Assembly: GCA_963758365.1 (NCBI GenBank)
Contig: CAVWVB010000001.1
Span: 806,001-870,000 of the forward strand
From: Dokdonella_A sp963758365
GTDB lineage: Bacteria; Pseudomonadota; Gammaproteobacteria; Xanthomonadales; Rhodanobacteraceae
Length of the DNA: 64,000 bases
Direction of reading: 5' to 3'
Shown: positions 52,512-61,053 of the stretch, in pieces
How the letters are laid out: every line of letters begins with the position of its first letter
Position numbering within the stretch: position 1 is the stretch's first letter
The notes under the pieces: model-generated
What the model saw: the letters and a program-made list of their open reading frames with translations, nothing else
The model's database searches: none
What the model was told of the DNA's origin: nothing
Translations under genes and position numbers: made by a program

Positions 52512-53933
52512 TCAGAAGTCCGCCGAGCCCGGCGCGCGCGGAAACGGTATCGCATCGCGAATGTTTGCGAGACCGCATACGTAGCAGACCAGGCGCTCGA
52601 AGCCGAGTCCGAACCCCGAATGCGGCACCGTCCCGTAGCGACGCAGGTCGCGGTACCAGCCATACATCGCCGGATCCAGACCGAACTGCGCAATGCGACG
52701 ATCGAGCATGTCGAGGCGTTCCTCGCGTTGCGCACCGCCGATGATTTCGCCGATGCCCGGCGCGAGCACGTCCATCGCGGCGACCGTGCGGCCGTCGTCG
52801 TTGAGGCGCATGTAGAACGCCTTGATCTTCTCGGGGTAGTTCATCACCACGACGGGAGCGCCAAAGTATTGTTCGGTCAGAAAGCGTTCGTGCTCGGTCT
52901 GCAGGTCCGCGCCCCATTCGATCGCGTACTCGAACTTGACTCCGGACTGCTTGAGGATCGCAACCGCCTCGGTGTAGTCGATCCGCGCGAACGGCGCCGC
53001 GATGATCGACTCGAGACGGGAGATCGCGGTTTTCTCGACGCGTTCGGCGAAGAAGGCCATATCGTCGGGCCGTTCGGCGAGCACCATGCGGAAGATGAAC
53101 TTGAGGAATTCCTCGGCGATGCGCGCGTTCTCGGCGAGATCGGCGAACGCGATCTCCGGCTCGATCATCCAGAACTCGGCGAGATGGCGCGTCGTGTGCG
53201 AATTCTCGGCCCGGAACGTCGGCCCGAACGTGTAGACCTTGCTGAGCGCGAGGCAGTAGCCCTCGACGTTGAGCTGACCGGACACGGTCAGGAACGCCTC
53301 CTTGCCGAAGAAGTCGCGTCGAAAGTCCACTGCGCCCTTGTCGGTTCGCGGCGGATTCATCGCATCCAGCGTGGAAACACGGAACATCTCGCCGGCGCCT
53401 TCCGTATCCGAAGTCGTGATGATCGGCGTGTTCACCCAGAAGTAGCCGTTCTCGTCGAAATAGCGGTGGATCGCGTTCGCGATCGTGTGGCGCACGCGGC
53501 TGACCGCGCCGAACAGATTCGTGCGCGGACGCAAGTGCGCGACCTCGCGCAGGAACTCGGGCGAATGCGCCTTGGGCTGGATCGGATAGGTTTCCGGGTC
53601 GTCGACCCAGCCGACGACGTCCAGTTCGCTGGCCTGCAGTTCGAACGCCTGGCCCTTGCCCTGCGATGCAACCAGTTCGCCGGACGCGACGATTGCGCAG
53701 CCCGCGGTCAGGCGCGCGATCTCGCTTTCGTAGTTGGGCAGCGCCGCCGCGGCGACGACCTGGATCGTGTCGAAGCACGAGCCGTCGCTGAGGTTCACGA
53801 ACGACAGCCCGGCCTTGGAATCGCGGCGCGTGCGCACCCAGCCGCGAACCTGCACGCGCGTACCCGGAGCGATCGCGCCGGACAAGGCGTGCTTCACATC
53901 GACCACTGCGGTATCGCCCATCGCTGCCGGCAT
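52512..53933 (-). CDS. asnS: Asparaginyl-tRNA synthetase
   Basis: The 473-residue class IIb synthetase charges tRNA-Asn. An N-terminal OB-fold (RVQVRGWVRTRRDSKAGLSFVNLSDGS) is followed by class II motif 1 (RHTIANAIHRYFDENGYFWVNTPIITTSD), motif 2 (TFRAENSHTTRHLAEFWMIEPEIAFADL) and motif 3 (GFGLGFERLVCYVCG). These are AsnRS-specific rather than AspRS-type. An alternative start is the ATG at 53921. It is divergent from the A-type Fe-S carrier gene. Confidence 0.96.
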   Translation of the reverse strand: MPAAMGDTAVVDVKHALSGAIAPGTRVQVRGWVRTRRDSKAGLSFVNLSDGSCFDTIQVVAAAALPNYESEIARLTAGCAIVASGELVASQGKGQAFELQASELDVVGWVDDPETYPIQPKAHSPEFLREVAHLRPRTNLFGAVSRVRHTIANAIHRYFDENGYFWVNTPIITTSDTEGAGEMFRVSTLDAMNPPRTDKGAVDFRRDFFGKEAFLTVSGQLNVEGYCLALSKVYTFGPTFRAENSHTTRHLAEFWMIEPEIAFADLAENARIAEEFLKFIFRMVLAERPDDMAFFAERVEKTAISRLESIIAAPFARIDYTEAVAILKQSGVKFEYAIEWGADLQTEHERFLTEQYFGAPVVVMNYPEKIKAFYMRLNDDGRTVAAMDVLAPGIGEIIGGAQREERLDMLDRRIAQFGLDPAMYGWYRDLRRYGTVPHSGFGLGFERLVCYVCGLANIRDAIPFPRAPGSADF

Positions 53934-54061
53934 GCCTTGAAACTCCTCGGAAAACGCCCATTGTCAGGGCGGAGAAACGGGCGCGATGATAGCGGAATCG
54001 GTCCGCACCAGCGCCGCCACGCGCTACAATCCGCGCGTCACCCGACATTCGACACCTGACG

Positions 54062-54397
54062 ATGGCCATTCAGCTCACAAACGCGGCGCGCCGGCGCATG
54101 CAGGATTTCCTGGCCAGGACACCTGCCGCGCTGGGTGTGCGTTTCGGCATCAGGCGCACCGGTTGCTCGGGCTTCGGTTACACGGTCGATCTCGCCGACG
54201 CGATCGCGGAAAACGACCGAATCTTCGATCAGGACGGTTTGCGCCTCGTCGTCGATGCCAAGGCACTACCGTTCGTCGACGGCACCGAGATCGATTTCCG
54301 GCGCGACGGGCTCAATTCGGCCTTCGTGTTTCGCAATCCGAACGCGACCGGCGAATGCGGCTGTGGAGAGAGCTTCACGGTCGAAGCGCAGGGCTGA
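54062..54397 (+). CDS. A-type iron-sulfur carrier protein (IscA/HesB family)
   Basis: This 111-residue HesB-fold protein has the three Fe-S Cys: Cys in GCSGFGY and the pair in ECGCGESF. ITNAARRR-type opening (IQLTNAARRRMQDFL) and VRFGIRRTGCSGFGYTVDLAD match IscA more than ErpA. It likely receives and transfers [4Fe-4S] or [2Fe-2S] clusters. No isc or suf genes are adjacent. TACAAT at 54025-54030 is a plausible -10 element. Confidence 0.9.
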   Translation: MAIQLTNAARRRMQDFLARTPAALGVRFGIRRTGCSGFGYTVDLADAIAENDRIFDQDGLRLVVDAKALPFVDGTEIDFRRDGLNSAFVFRNPNATGECGCGESFTVEAQG

Positions 54398-54476
54398 CTG
54401 CCAGGGCGTCCGGGCAGGGTCGCACGAGCCTGAAATGCGCGCTCCGGCCCGCCCAGAGTCCTGACTTATCAATCGC

Positions 54477-54505
54477 TTGCACACCAGGGCCGCATCCCAT
54501 ACCAT
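54477..54505 (+). promoter_or_regulatory. Probable sigma-70 promoter of the rpsF operon
   Basis: TTGCAC (54477-54482) and TACCAT (54500-54505) are separated by exactly 17 bases, the optimal spacing, about 105 bases upstream of rpsF. Transcription would start near 54512. Confidence 0.6.
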
Positions 54506-54543
54506 GCGCGCCCCCGCGCTGGTACCCCCGGCGGGGAATCTTT

Positions 54544-54565
54544 GCCTCACCGCAACGCGGGAGGC
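54544..54565 (+). promoter_or_regulatory. Hairpin in the rpsF leader (candidate S6:S18 feedback site)
   Basis: GCCTC/GAGGC continues, after a single bulged A, into CCGC/GCGG with loop AAC: a nine-pair stem in the untranslated leader of rpsF. Many bacteria control rpsF-rpsR by binding of the S6:S18 complex to a leader hairpin. This hairpin is a candidate for that, but I could not match the conserved bulge. Confidence 0.35.
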
Positions 54566-54609
54566 TGTCGAGCGGAATGCTCCGTCTCGATACCCACAAG
54601 GAGTCAGAC

Positions 54610-55074
54610 ATGCGTCATTACGAAGTCGTGTTCATGGTCCATCCGGACCAGAGCGAACAGGTGCCCGCGATGATCGAGCGCTACAAGGCGCTGATCGAGG
54701 GCGACAACGGCAAGATCCACCGTCTCGAGGACTGGGGACGCCGCCAGCTGGCCTATACGATTCAGCATCTGGCCAAGGCGCACTACGTGCTGCTCAACAT
54801 CGAATGCAGTGCGGCGGTCCTCGCAGAGCTCGAGTCGGGATTCCGCTTCAACGATGCGGTACTGCGCCACCTGATCATCAAGCAGGAGGGGCCGGTGACC
54901 GAGATGTCGCCAATCATGAAGAACAAGGACGACAAGGGTGATCGCCGTCGCCGCGACGACGAGGGTTTCGGTTTCGGTGGCGACGACGACGAACCGCGTC
55001 CGCGCCGCGAGCGCGCACCACGCGAGGAAGCCGCGGCTCCCGCCGCGGGTTCCGCCGAACCCACCGCCGAATAA
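54610..55074 (+). CDS. rpsF: 30S ribosomal protein S6 with charged C-terminal tail
   Basis: The 154-residue S6 has the family core MRHYEVVFMVHPDQSEQVPAMIERYK and RRQLAYTIQHLAKAHYVLLNIEC in the first ~100 residues. The C-terminal tail of about 50 residues is rich in Asp/Arg/Glu and Ala/Pro; long acidic tails on S6 are common in gammaproteobacteria and can be glutamylated in E. coli. A strong AAGGAG ribosome-binding site precedes the ATG. First gene of rpsF-rpsR-rplI. Confidence 0.96.
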   Translation: MRHYEVVFMVHPDQSEQVPAMIERYKALIEGDNGKIHRLEDWGRRQLAYTIQHLAKAHYVLLNIECSAAVLAELESGFRFNDAVLRHLIIKQEGPVTEMSPIMKNKDDKGDRRRRDDEGFGFGGDDDEPRPRRERAPREEAAAPAAGSAEPTAE

Positions 55075-55104
55075 GCGCCTGCCCCGTCATCCGGAGACCC
55101 GTCC

Positions 55105-55329
55105 ATGTCCAAGTTCTTTCGCCGCAAGAAATTCTGTCGCTTTACCGCCGAGGGCGTGACCGAGATCGACTACAAGGATCTCAACATGCTGCGTCAGTAC
55201 ATCAGCGAGACCGGCAAGATCGTGCCGAGCCGCATCACCGGTACCAAGGCGCGCTACCAGCGCATGCTCGGCACCGCGGTCGAGCACGCGCGCTTTCTGG
55301 CTCTGCTGCCCTATAGCGACGCCCACTGA
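55105..55329 (+). CDS. rpsR: 30S ribosomal protein S18
   Basis: This 74-residue basic protein reads FFRRKKFCRFTAEGV, DYKDLNMLRQYISETGKIVPSRITGTKARYQRML, the diagnostic S18 core. It binds S6 on the 30S platform. GGAG precedes the start. No separate priB gene lies between rpsF and rpsR, as is usual in Xanthomonadales. Confidence 0.97.
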   Translation: MSKFFRRKKFCRFTAEGVTEIDYKDLNMLRQYISETGKIVPSRITGTKARYQRMLGTAVEHARFLALLPYSDAH

Positions 55330-55477
55330 GCAGGACCGTCGCGCGCGCGGCGCGCGATGATTTCCCCGGGCGGCACGTGACAGGGATGGAGGCGCGCCAC
55401 GACGCGCGATCGCACCACCATTCGGACAGCGCAAGCTGCGCCGGCAACACCGACGCTAACGAATCAGGAACAACACG

Positions 55478-55927
55478 ATGGAACTCATCCTTCTGCAGAA
55501 AGTAAAAAACCTCGGCAATCTTGGCGACAAGGTCAAGGTCAAGCCGGGTTATGGCCGCAACTATCTCGTGCCTCAGGGCAAGGCGACCGCGGCCACCGAA
55601 GCGAATCTCGCCGAATTCGAGCAGCGCCGGGCCGAGTACGAAACCAGGGCGAACCAGCAACTGGTCGGCGCGGAGGCGCGGCGTGCCCAGTTCGAGGACG
55701 GCTCGGTGACGATCAGGGCCAACGCAAGTCCGGAGGGCAAGCTGTTCGGTTCGGTCGGTCCGCGCGAGATTGCCGAAGCGTTCACCGCGGCCGGTGCCGC
55801 GCTCGACAAGAGCGAGGTCGTGATGGGCGAGGGTCCGCTGCGGCATATCGGCGAATTCGAAGTGCAGATTCACCTGCATGCGGACGTGCATGCCACGGTC
55901 AAGGTGGTCGTCGCGAACGAGGAATGA
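55478..55927 (+). CDS. rplI: 50S ribosomal protein L9
   Basis: The 149-residue protein has the N-terminal domain MELILLQKVKNLGNLGDKVKVKPGYGRNYLVPQGKA (L9 signature G-x-x-x-G-x-Y-x-R-N-Y-L), a long connecting helix, and a C-terminal rRNA-binding domain. It ends IHLHADVHATVKVVVANEE. Third gene of the S6-S18-L9 operon, followed by an intrinsic terminator. Confidence 0.97.
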   Translation: MELILLQKVKNLGNLGDKVKVKPGYGRNYLVPQGKATAATEANLAEFEQRRAEYETRANQQLVGAEARRAQFEDGSVTIRANASPEGKLFGSVGPREIAEAFTAAGAALDKSEVVMGEGPLRHIGEFEVQIHLHADVHATVKVVVANEE

Positions 55928-55960
55928 TCGCGACGATCCGGCTCGCCGGCAGCATTCGAA

Positions 55961-55984
55961 ACGGGCGCCTTCGGGCGCCCGTTT
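55961..55984 (+). terminator. Intrinsic terminator after rplI
   Basis: ACGGGCGCC/GGCGCCCGT forms a nine-pair stem with a UUCG loop (55961-55982), followed by a short T-run. It is placed 33 bases after the rplI stop and separates the ribosomal operon from dnaB. Confidence 0.8.
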
Positions 55985-56023
55985 GCGTTGTCGCGGTCAC
56001 TGCACGAGCGCGGCCGCGCACAT

Positions 56024-56085
56024 CTTGTGCACAGGCTTGTCCCCGTCACGGCGCGGGTTATCCACCGCTTGTGAAGGCACTTGTG
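56024..56085 (+). promoter_or_regulatory. DnaA-box-like cluster upstream of dnaB
   Basis: The dnaB leader contains TTATCCACC (56058-56066, one mismatch to the consensus box TTATCCACA). A nearby TTGTGCACA and further CTTGTG/CTTGTC units occur within about 60 bases. Clustered DnaA boxes can couple replication-gene expression to DnaA. Function here is inferred only. Confidence 0.35.
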
Positions 56086-56151
56086 CGTCGCGATTGCTGA
56101 GACGCCGCTCTACTATCCACGGTCCGATTTCCGATCCGCCCGCAGCCGAAC

Positions 56152-57540
56152 ATGCCCGCCCTGACCGAACGCAAATCCGTCGTCAATATCGAAGCGCTGC
56201 GCGTGCCACCGCATTCGATCGAGGCCGAACAGGCCGTGCTCGGCGGGTTGATGCTGGCCCCCGAGTCCTGGGACCGAATCGCCGACCGCCTCGGCGAGGA
56301 CGATTTCTACCGCAGGGACCATCGTCTGATCTTCCGCGCGATCGGCGACCTCGCGGGCAAGAGCATGCCCTACGACGCAGTCACCCTCGGCGACTGGTTC
56401 CATACCCAGAATCTCGGCGAGATGGTCGGCGGCGCGAGCTACGTGATCGAACTCGCGAACTCGACGCCGAGCGCGGCCAACATCACCGCCTATGCGGACA
56501 TCGTTCGCGAGAAGTCCGTCTTGCGCCAGCTCATCGACGCGGGTACCGAGATTGCCGGCGATGCGTTCCAGCCGGACGGACGCTCCTGTCAGGAAATGCT
56601 CGAGGTCGCCGAACAGAAGGTGTTCCATATCGCCGAAGCCGGCGCACGCGGACGCAAGGGCTTCGTCGCGATGCGCACCGCGGTCAAGGAGGCGTTCCAG
56701 ATCCTGCATCAGCGCTACGAGAATCGCGGTTCGGTGACCGGCCTGCCGACCGGATTCACCGATCTCGACGAGATGACCGCAGGTCTGCAGCCCTCGGACC
56801 TGATCATCATCGCGGCGAGGCCATCGATGGGCAAGACCGCGCTCGCGGTGAACATCGCCGAGTATGCGGCGCTCAAGACCAGGAAGGCGGTCGCGATCTT
56901 CTCGATGGAAATGTCGTCCTCGCAGCTCGCGTTTCGCCTGATCTCTTCGCTCGGCCGGATCAACCAGCAGCACCTGCGCACCGGCGATCTCGCCGAGGAG
57001 GAATGGCCGCGCGTCACCAACGCGATCACCCTGCTCAGCGATGCGAAGATCTTCATCGACGATACCCCCGCACTGTCTCCCGGCGAACTGCGGGCGCGTG
57101 CGCGCCGCCTCAAGCGCGAACATGACCTCGGCCTGATCGTGATCGATTACCTGCAACTGATGCAGGTGCCCGGCAACACGGAGAACCGGGCCACCGAAAT
57201 ATCGGAAATCTCGCGCAGCCTGAAGGCTCTGGCCAAGGAACTGAACATCCCGGTGATCGCGCTGTCCCAGCTAAACCGCTCGCTCGAACAACGTACCGAC
57301 AAGCGCCCGGTGATGAGCGATCTGCGCGAATCCGGAGCGATCGAGCAGGACGCGGACGTGATCCTGTTCATCTACCGCGAAGAGGTCTACGACAAGGAAT
57401 CGCCGAAGAAGGGCACCGCGCAGATCATCATCGGCAAGCAGCGCAACGGGCCGATCGGCGACGTCACGCTCGCATTCCTCGGCGAGTACACGAAGTTCGA
57501 AAACTTCGCGGGTGGCGGCTATTCCGGGAGTTTCGAATGA
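56152..57540 (+). CDS. dnaB: Replicative DNA helicase DnaB
   Basis: The 462-residue replicative helicase has an N-terminal domain (PHSIEAEQAVLGGLMLAP) and linker, then the RecA-like core with Walker A AARPSMGKTALAVN, the ATPase motif FSMEMSSSQLAFRL, Walker B LIVIDYLQLM, and motif 4 SQLNRSLEQRTDKRPVMSDLRESGAIEQDADVILFIYR. No intein is present. The downstream alr-radA genes lie 139 bases away, separated by short repeats. Confidence 0.97.
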   Translation: MPALTERKSVVNIEALRVPPHSIEAEQAVLGGLMLAPESWDRIADRLGEDDFYRRDHRLIFRAIGDLAGKSMPYDAVTLGDWFHTQNLGEMVGGASYVIELANSTPSAANITAYADIVREKSVLRQLIDAGTEIAGDAFQPDGRSCQEMLEVAEQKVFHIAEAGARGRKGFVAMRTAVKEAFQILHQRYENRGSVTGLPTGFTDLDEMTAGLQPSDLIIIAARPSMGKTALAVNIAEYAALKTRKAVAIFSMEMSSSQLAFRLISSLGRINQQHLRTGDLAEEEWPRVTNAITLLSDAKIFIDDTPALSPGELRARARRLKREHDLGLIVIDYLQLMQVPGNTENRATEISEISRSLKALAKELNIPVIALSQLNRSLEQRTDKRPVMSDLRESGAIEQDADVILFIYREEVYDKESPKKGTAQIIIGKQRNGPIGDVTLAFLGEYTKFENFAGGGYSGSFE

Positions 57541-57566
57541 GTGCCACGATGAAAGCCGAAATTGGA

Positions 57567-57577
57567 GATTCGGGATT
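57567..57577 (-). repeat. Inverted partner of the GAATCCC repeats
   Basis: The 11-base GATTCGGGATT is the reverse complement of AATCCCGAATC in the array at 57643-57663. Transcripts across the dnaB-alr junction could form a stem of about 11 base pairs. Confidence 0.7.
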
Positions 57578-57642
57578 GAAGAATCGAAAATTTCCGTACC
57601 GGACATGGGCGCCTGCCGGACTGGTCCTGATGTGCTCCTGCC

Positions 57643-57663
57643 GAATCCCGAATCCCGAATCCC
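57643..57663 (+). repeat. Triplicate GAATCCC heptamer array
   Basis: Three perfect tandem copies of GAATCCC (57643-57649, 57650-57656, 57657-57663) lie 17 bases upstream of the alr start. Similar GGGATTC arrays are scattered between genes in Xanthomonadaceae genomes. Confidence 0.85.
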
Positions 57664-57679
57664 GACTTCCTGCCTTCTG

Positions 57680-58759
57680 ATGCGCGCCACCTGCGCGACG
57701 ATTCACATCGATGCCTTGCGCGAGAACCTGCGCCGCGTGCGCGAGCTCGCACCGGGCGCGCGCGTGCTCGCCGTGGTCAAGGCCGACGGCTATGGCCACG
57801 GCCTCGAGCGCGTAGCACGTGCGCTCGCCGGGGCCGACGCGTTCGGCGTCGCCGGCATCGCCGATGGCCAGCGCCTGCGCGCAGCCGGCGTGTCGCAGCG
57901 CATCGTCGTGCTGTCGGGTCTGGACGAAGCGGGAGACCTCGCCGAGATGCGCCGCCTGCGTCTCGACACCGTGGTCCACAACGAAGAGCAGGTCGCAGCC
58001 CTCGCGGCCGATCGCGATCCGCGTCCATTGCGGGTCTGGCTCAAGCTCGACACCGGCATGCACCGTCTCGGCTTCGCGCCCGAACGCGCACGCGAAGTGC
58101 ATGCGCGCCTGCGCGCGCTCGCCTGCGTCGATCGCGCCATCGTGCTGATGACGCACTTCGCGAATTCCGATGTGTTCGACGACAACCTGACCGGCCAGCA
58201 GGTCGACCGCTTCGAAGCCGCGGTTTCCGGCCTCGACGGCGAGCGCTCGCTGTCGAACTCGGCAGGCGTGCTCGGCTGGCCCGAGGCGCAGGGCGACTGG
58301 GTGCGCACGGGTGGCGCGCTGTACGGGATCTCGGTGGTCGCGGGCAAGATCGGTGCGGACTTCGGCTTCCAGCCCGCGATGACGCTCGAGACCCGGCTCG
58401 TCGCGGTCAACCGCGTGCGCAGGGGCGAGCGCATCGGCTACGGGGCGACCTGGCAGGCGCCCGAAGACATGGATGTAGGCGTCGCCGCAATCGGCTATGG
58501 CGACGGCTATCCGCGGCATGCAGACGCGGGCACGCCGGTACTCGTCAACGAACGCCGTGCGGGCCTCGTCGGCCGCGTGTCGATGGACCTGGTCACGATC
58601 GACCTGCGCGACCATCCCGAAGCGCGCGTCGGTGACACGGTCGTGCTCTGGGGCCGCGGCCTGCCGGTCGAGGAGATCGCGGCGCACGCCGATACGATCG
58701 GCTACGAACTCACCTGCGGAGTCACCCGGCGCGTGCGCTTCGTCGAGGACGGGACCTGA
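57680..58759 (+). CDS. alr: Alanine racemase
   Basis: This 359-residue PLP enzyme makes D-alanine for peptidoglycan. PLP-binding Lys34 is in VLAVVKADGYGHG, and the catalytic Tyr254 is in RIGYGATW. LKLDTGMHRLGF and MTHFANSD are conserved, and AAIGYGDGYPR follows the catalytic Tyr. The ATG at 57680 was chosen because it follows the repeat array and gives the standard N terminus; upstream in-frame codons read through non-conserved repeat sequence. Its stop overlaps the radA start by one base. Confidence 0.95.
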   Translation: MRATCATIHIDALRENLRRVRELAPGARVLAVVKADGYGHGLERVARALAGADAFGVAGIADGQRLRAAGVSQRIVVLSGLDEAGDLAEMRRLRLDTVVHNEEQVAALAADRDPRPLRVWLKLDTGMHRLGFAPERAREVHARLRALACVDRAIVLMTHFANSDVFDDNLTGQQVDRFEAAVSGLDGERSLSNSAGVLGWPEAQGDWVRTGGALYGISVVAGKIGADFGFQPAMTLETRLVAVNRVRRGERIGYGATWQAPEDMDVGVAAIGYGDGYPRHADAGTPVLVNERRAGLVGRVSMDLVTIDLRDHPEARVGDTVVLWGRGLPVEEIAAHADTIGYELTCGVTRRVRFVEDGT

Positions 58760-60141
58760 TGGCCAGGGCCAGGACCGCCTACGTCTGCGGCGAGTGCGGT
58801 GCAGAGCACAACAAGTGGCAGGGCCAGTGCGCCGAGTGCGGCGTCTGGAACACGCTGACAGAATTCGTCGTGCAGCCGGCCGCGAAGTCGGCCGCCGCCA
58901 ATCCGCGCGGCGGCTATGCGGGCGTGGTCGATGCGCCCAAGGTGACCCCGCTCGCGGCGGTTGCGCTCGACGCCGAACAGCGCGGCGCGACCGGCATCGG
59001 CGAACTCGACCGCGTGCTCGGCGGCGGCCTCGTCGCGGGCTCCGTGGTGCTGATCGGCGGCGATCCGGGCATCGGCAAGTCGACCCTGCTGCTGCAGATG
59101 CTCGGCGCGATCGGCAGGCGCCTGCGGGGCCTCTACGTGACCGGCGAGGAGTCGCTCGGCCAGGTCGCATCACGCGCGCTGCGCCTGGGCATCGCACTCG
59201 ACGGACTCGAAGCGCTTGCCGAAACCTCGATCGAACGCATCCTCGGCGAGATCGCGGCGACCCGTCCCGATGTGCTGATCATCGATTCCATCCAGACGAT
59301 CTGGACCGAGTCGCTGACCGCGGCGCCCGGTTCCGTATCCCAGGTACGCGAGTCGGCCGCACGCCTCGTGCGTTTCGCAAAGGAAACCGGCACCAGCGTG
59401 TTCCTGGTCGGCCACGTGACCAAGGAAGGCGGCATCGCGGGTCCGCGCGTGCTCGAGCACATGGTCGATGCGGTCCTCTATTTCGAGGGCGAAACCGGAT
59501 CGCGCTTCCGCATCCTGCGCGCATTCAAGAACCGCTTCGGAGCGGTCAACGAACTCGGCGTGTTCGCGATGGGCGACAAGGGTCTGCGCGAGGTACCCAA
59601 TCCGTCAGCGATCTTCCTGTCCGCGCATGCGCAGCCGACCGCAGGCAGCGCGGTCATGGTCACACGCGAGGGCACGCGGCCGCTGCTGGTCGAAGTGCAG
59701 GCACTGGTCGACCAATCCTCGCTCGGCAATCCGCGCCGCGTCGCGCTCGGTCTCGAACAGAACCGGCTCGCGATGCTGCTCGCGGTGCTGCATCGCCACG
59801 GCGGCGCGGCGGTCTACGACCAGGATGTGTTCGTGAACGTGGTTGGTGGCATTCGCGTGCAGGAAACCGCGGCCGACCTGCCGGTGCTGCTCGCGGTCCT
59901 GTCGAGCTTTCGCGACCGCCCGCTGCCGGAGAAGACCGTCGCGTTCGGCGAAATCGGGTTGTCCGGCGAGATCCGGCCGGTGCCGAACGGCGAAGAACGC
60001 CTGCGCGAGGCGGTAACGCACGGCTTCCGGCGCGCGATCGTACCCAAGGCGAACGCACCGAAGAAGGCGCGAATCGGCGAGCTCGACATCATCGCGGTGG
60101 ATCGCCTGGGCGACGCGATCGATGCGGCGCGCCGTGAATGA
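58759..60141 (+). CDS. radA: DNA repair protein RadA
   Basis: The 460-residue branch-migration helicase aids RecA-dependent recombination. It has an N-terminal four-Cys zinc finger (YVCGECGAEHNKWQGQCAECGVW), Walker A GGDPGIGKSTLL, RadA-specific KNRFGAVNELGVF and a C-terminal Lon-like domain (VGGIRVQETAADLPVLLAVLSS). ATG overlaps the alr stop (TGATG), so they are coupled. Confidence 0.96.
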   Translation: MARARTAYVCGECGAEHNKWQGQCAECGVWNTLTEFVVQPAAKSAAANPRGGYAGVVDAPKVTPLAAVALDAEQRGATGIGELDRVLGGGLVAGSVVLIGGDPGIGKSTLLLQMLGAIGRRLRGLYVTGEESLGQVASRALRLGIALDGLEALAETSIERILGEIAATRPDVLIIDSIQTIWTESLTAAPGSVSQVRESAARLVRFAKETGTSVFLVGHVTKEGGIAGPRVLEHMVDAVLYFEGETGSRFRILRAFKNRFGAVNELGVFAMGDKGLREVPNPSAIFLSAHAQPTAGSAVMVTREGTRPLLVEVQALVDQSSLGNPRRVALGLEQNRLAMLLAVLHRHGGAAVYDQDVFVNVVGGIRVQETAADLPVLLAVLSSFRDRPLPEKTVAFGEIGLSGEIRPVPNGEERLREAVTHGFRRAIVPKANAPKKARIGELDIIAVDRLGDAIDAARRE

Positions 60142-60162
60142 TCCGACGTAGTGCTTTCGCCC

Positions 60163-60957
60163 TCAGGTCGTCCGCTTGAGGACCACTTCCAGCACGAACT
60201 TCGAGCCGAAGAACGCGAGCAGCAGGATCGCCATCCCGATCAGGGTCAGGTTGACCGCGCCGCGGCCGCGCCAGCCGTGGCGCCAGCGTCCGATCAGCAA
60301 GGTGCCGAACACGAGCCAGGCGACGAACGACAGAACCGTCTTGTGGATCAGGTGCTGGCCGAGCAGGTTGTCGACGAACAGGACCCCGGTCAGCAGGGTC
60401 AGGGTCAGCAGCGCGAAACCGGCGCCGATCAGCCGGAACAGCAGGGTCTCGGTCAGGGTCAGCGGCGGCAGTGCACGCAGGATTACACCGAACTGGCGGT
60501 GTCGCAGCGCACGGTCCTGGATCGCGAGCAGGATCGCGAGAATCGCAGCGATCGACAACGCGCCGAATGCGAGCAGCGCAACCGTGACGTGCAGCTTGAT
60601 CTGCCAGTCCATCGGCTGCGGTACCGTCGGCGGTGCCGCGAACACATCGACGCCGAGCAGCAGCGCGGCGAGCGGAAACACGATCACGCCCAGGGCGGCG
60701 ACCGGGCGCGACAGGTTCACGATCAGGGTCAGGACCGCAACGACGAACGCGGTCAGCGACAGCGCGGCGAAGAAGTGCAGGTCGAGCACGCCGCGATGCA
60801 TGCCGAGCAGATCCGCAGCGTGCACGATCACCGCTGCGCCCGCAGCAGCCATCGCGGACCGGTTCGGAGCCTCGTCGCCGCCGAGCAACGGTCGCGCGAG
60901 CAGGCCGGCAGCGGCGAGGTAGAGAGCGATGGCGAGCAGGGCGAGGGCAGCGATCAT
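60163..60957 (-). CDS. Inner-membrane cytochrome c assembly-like protein (YpjD family)
   Basis: The 264-residue protein has about eight transmembrane helices. HAADLLGMHRGVLDLHFFAALSLTAF, WQIKLHVTVALLAFGALSIAAILAILLAIQD, LHVTVAL and LLGQHLIHKTVLSFVAWLVFGTLLIGRWRHGWRG carry the conserved His/Trp/Arg of the CcsA/CcmC-like family; it is the member found divergent from ffh (YpjD in E. coli). The start at 60957 was preferred over 61026 as the longer form overlaps the ffh promoter. Function unproven. Confidence 0.88.
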   Translation of the reverse strand: MIAALALLAIALYLAAAGLLARPLLGGDEAPNRSAMAAAGAAVIVHAADLLGMHRGVLDLHFFAALSLTAFVVAVLTLIVNLSRPVAALGVIVFPLAALLLGVDVFAAPPTVPQPMDWQIKLHVTVALLAFGALSIAAILAILLAIQDRALRHRQFGVILRALPPLTLTETLLFRLIGAGFALLTLTLLTGVLFVDNLLGQHLIHKTVLSFVAWLVFGTLLIGRWRHGWRGRGAVNLTLIGMAILLLAFFGSKFVLEVVLKRTT

Positions 60958-61017
60958 CAGGCGCGCAGTGTCGCATAGCGACCGCCGCGCGTGAACGCGA
61001 TGCACGTGAGGCTTCGC

Positions 61018-61023
61018 TATAAT
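61018..61023 (+). promoter_or_regulatory. Consensus -10 element upstream of ffh
   Basis: A perfect TATAAT at 61018-61023 lies 31 bases before the ffh ATG. No good -35 hexamer is present at 16-18 bases upstream. Transcription would start near 61030. Confidence 0.55.
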
Positions 61024-61053
61024 CACGCGCTTTCCCTGCCTGTCGATGCATCC

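Noticed and set aside
57643..57663. Short tandem heptamers that might be read as a CRISPR remnant
   Set aside because: Units are 7 bases with no spacers; this is a simple repeat.
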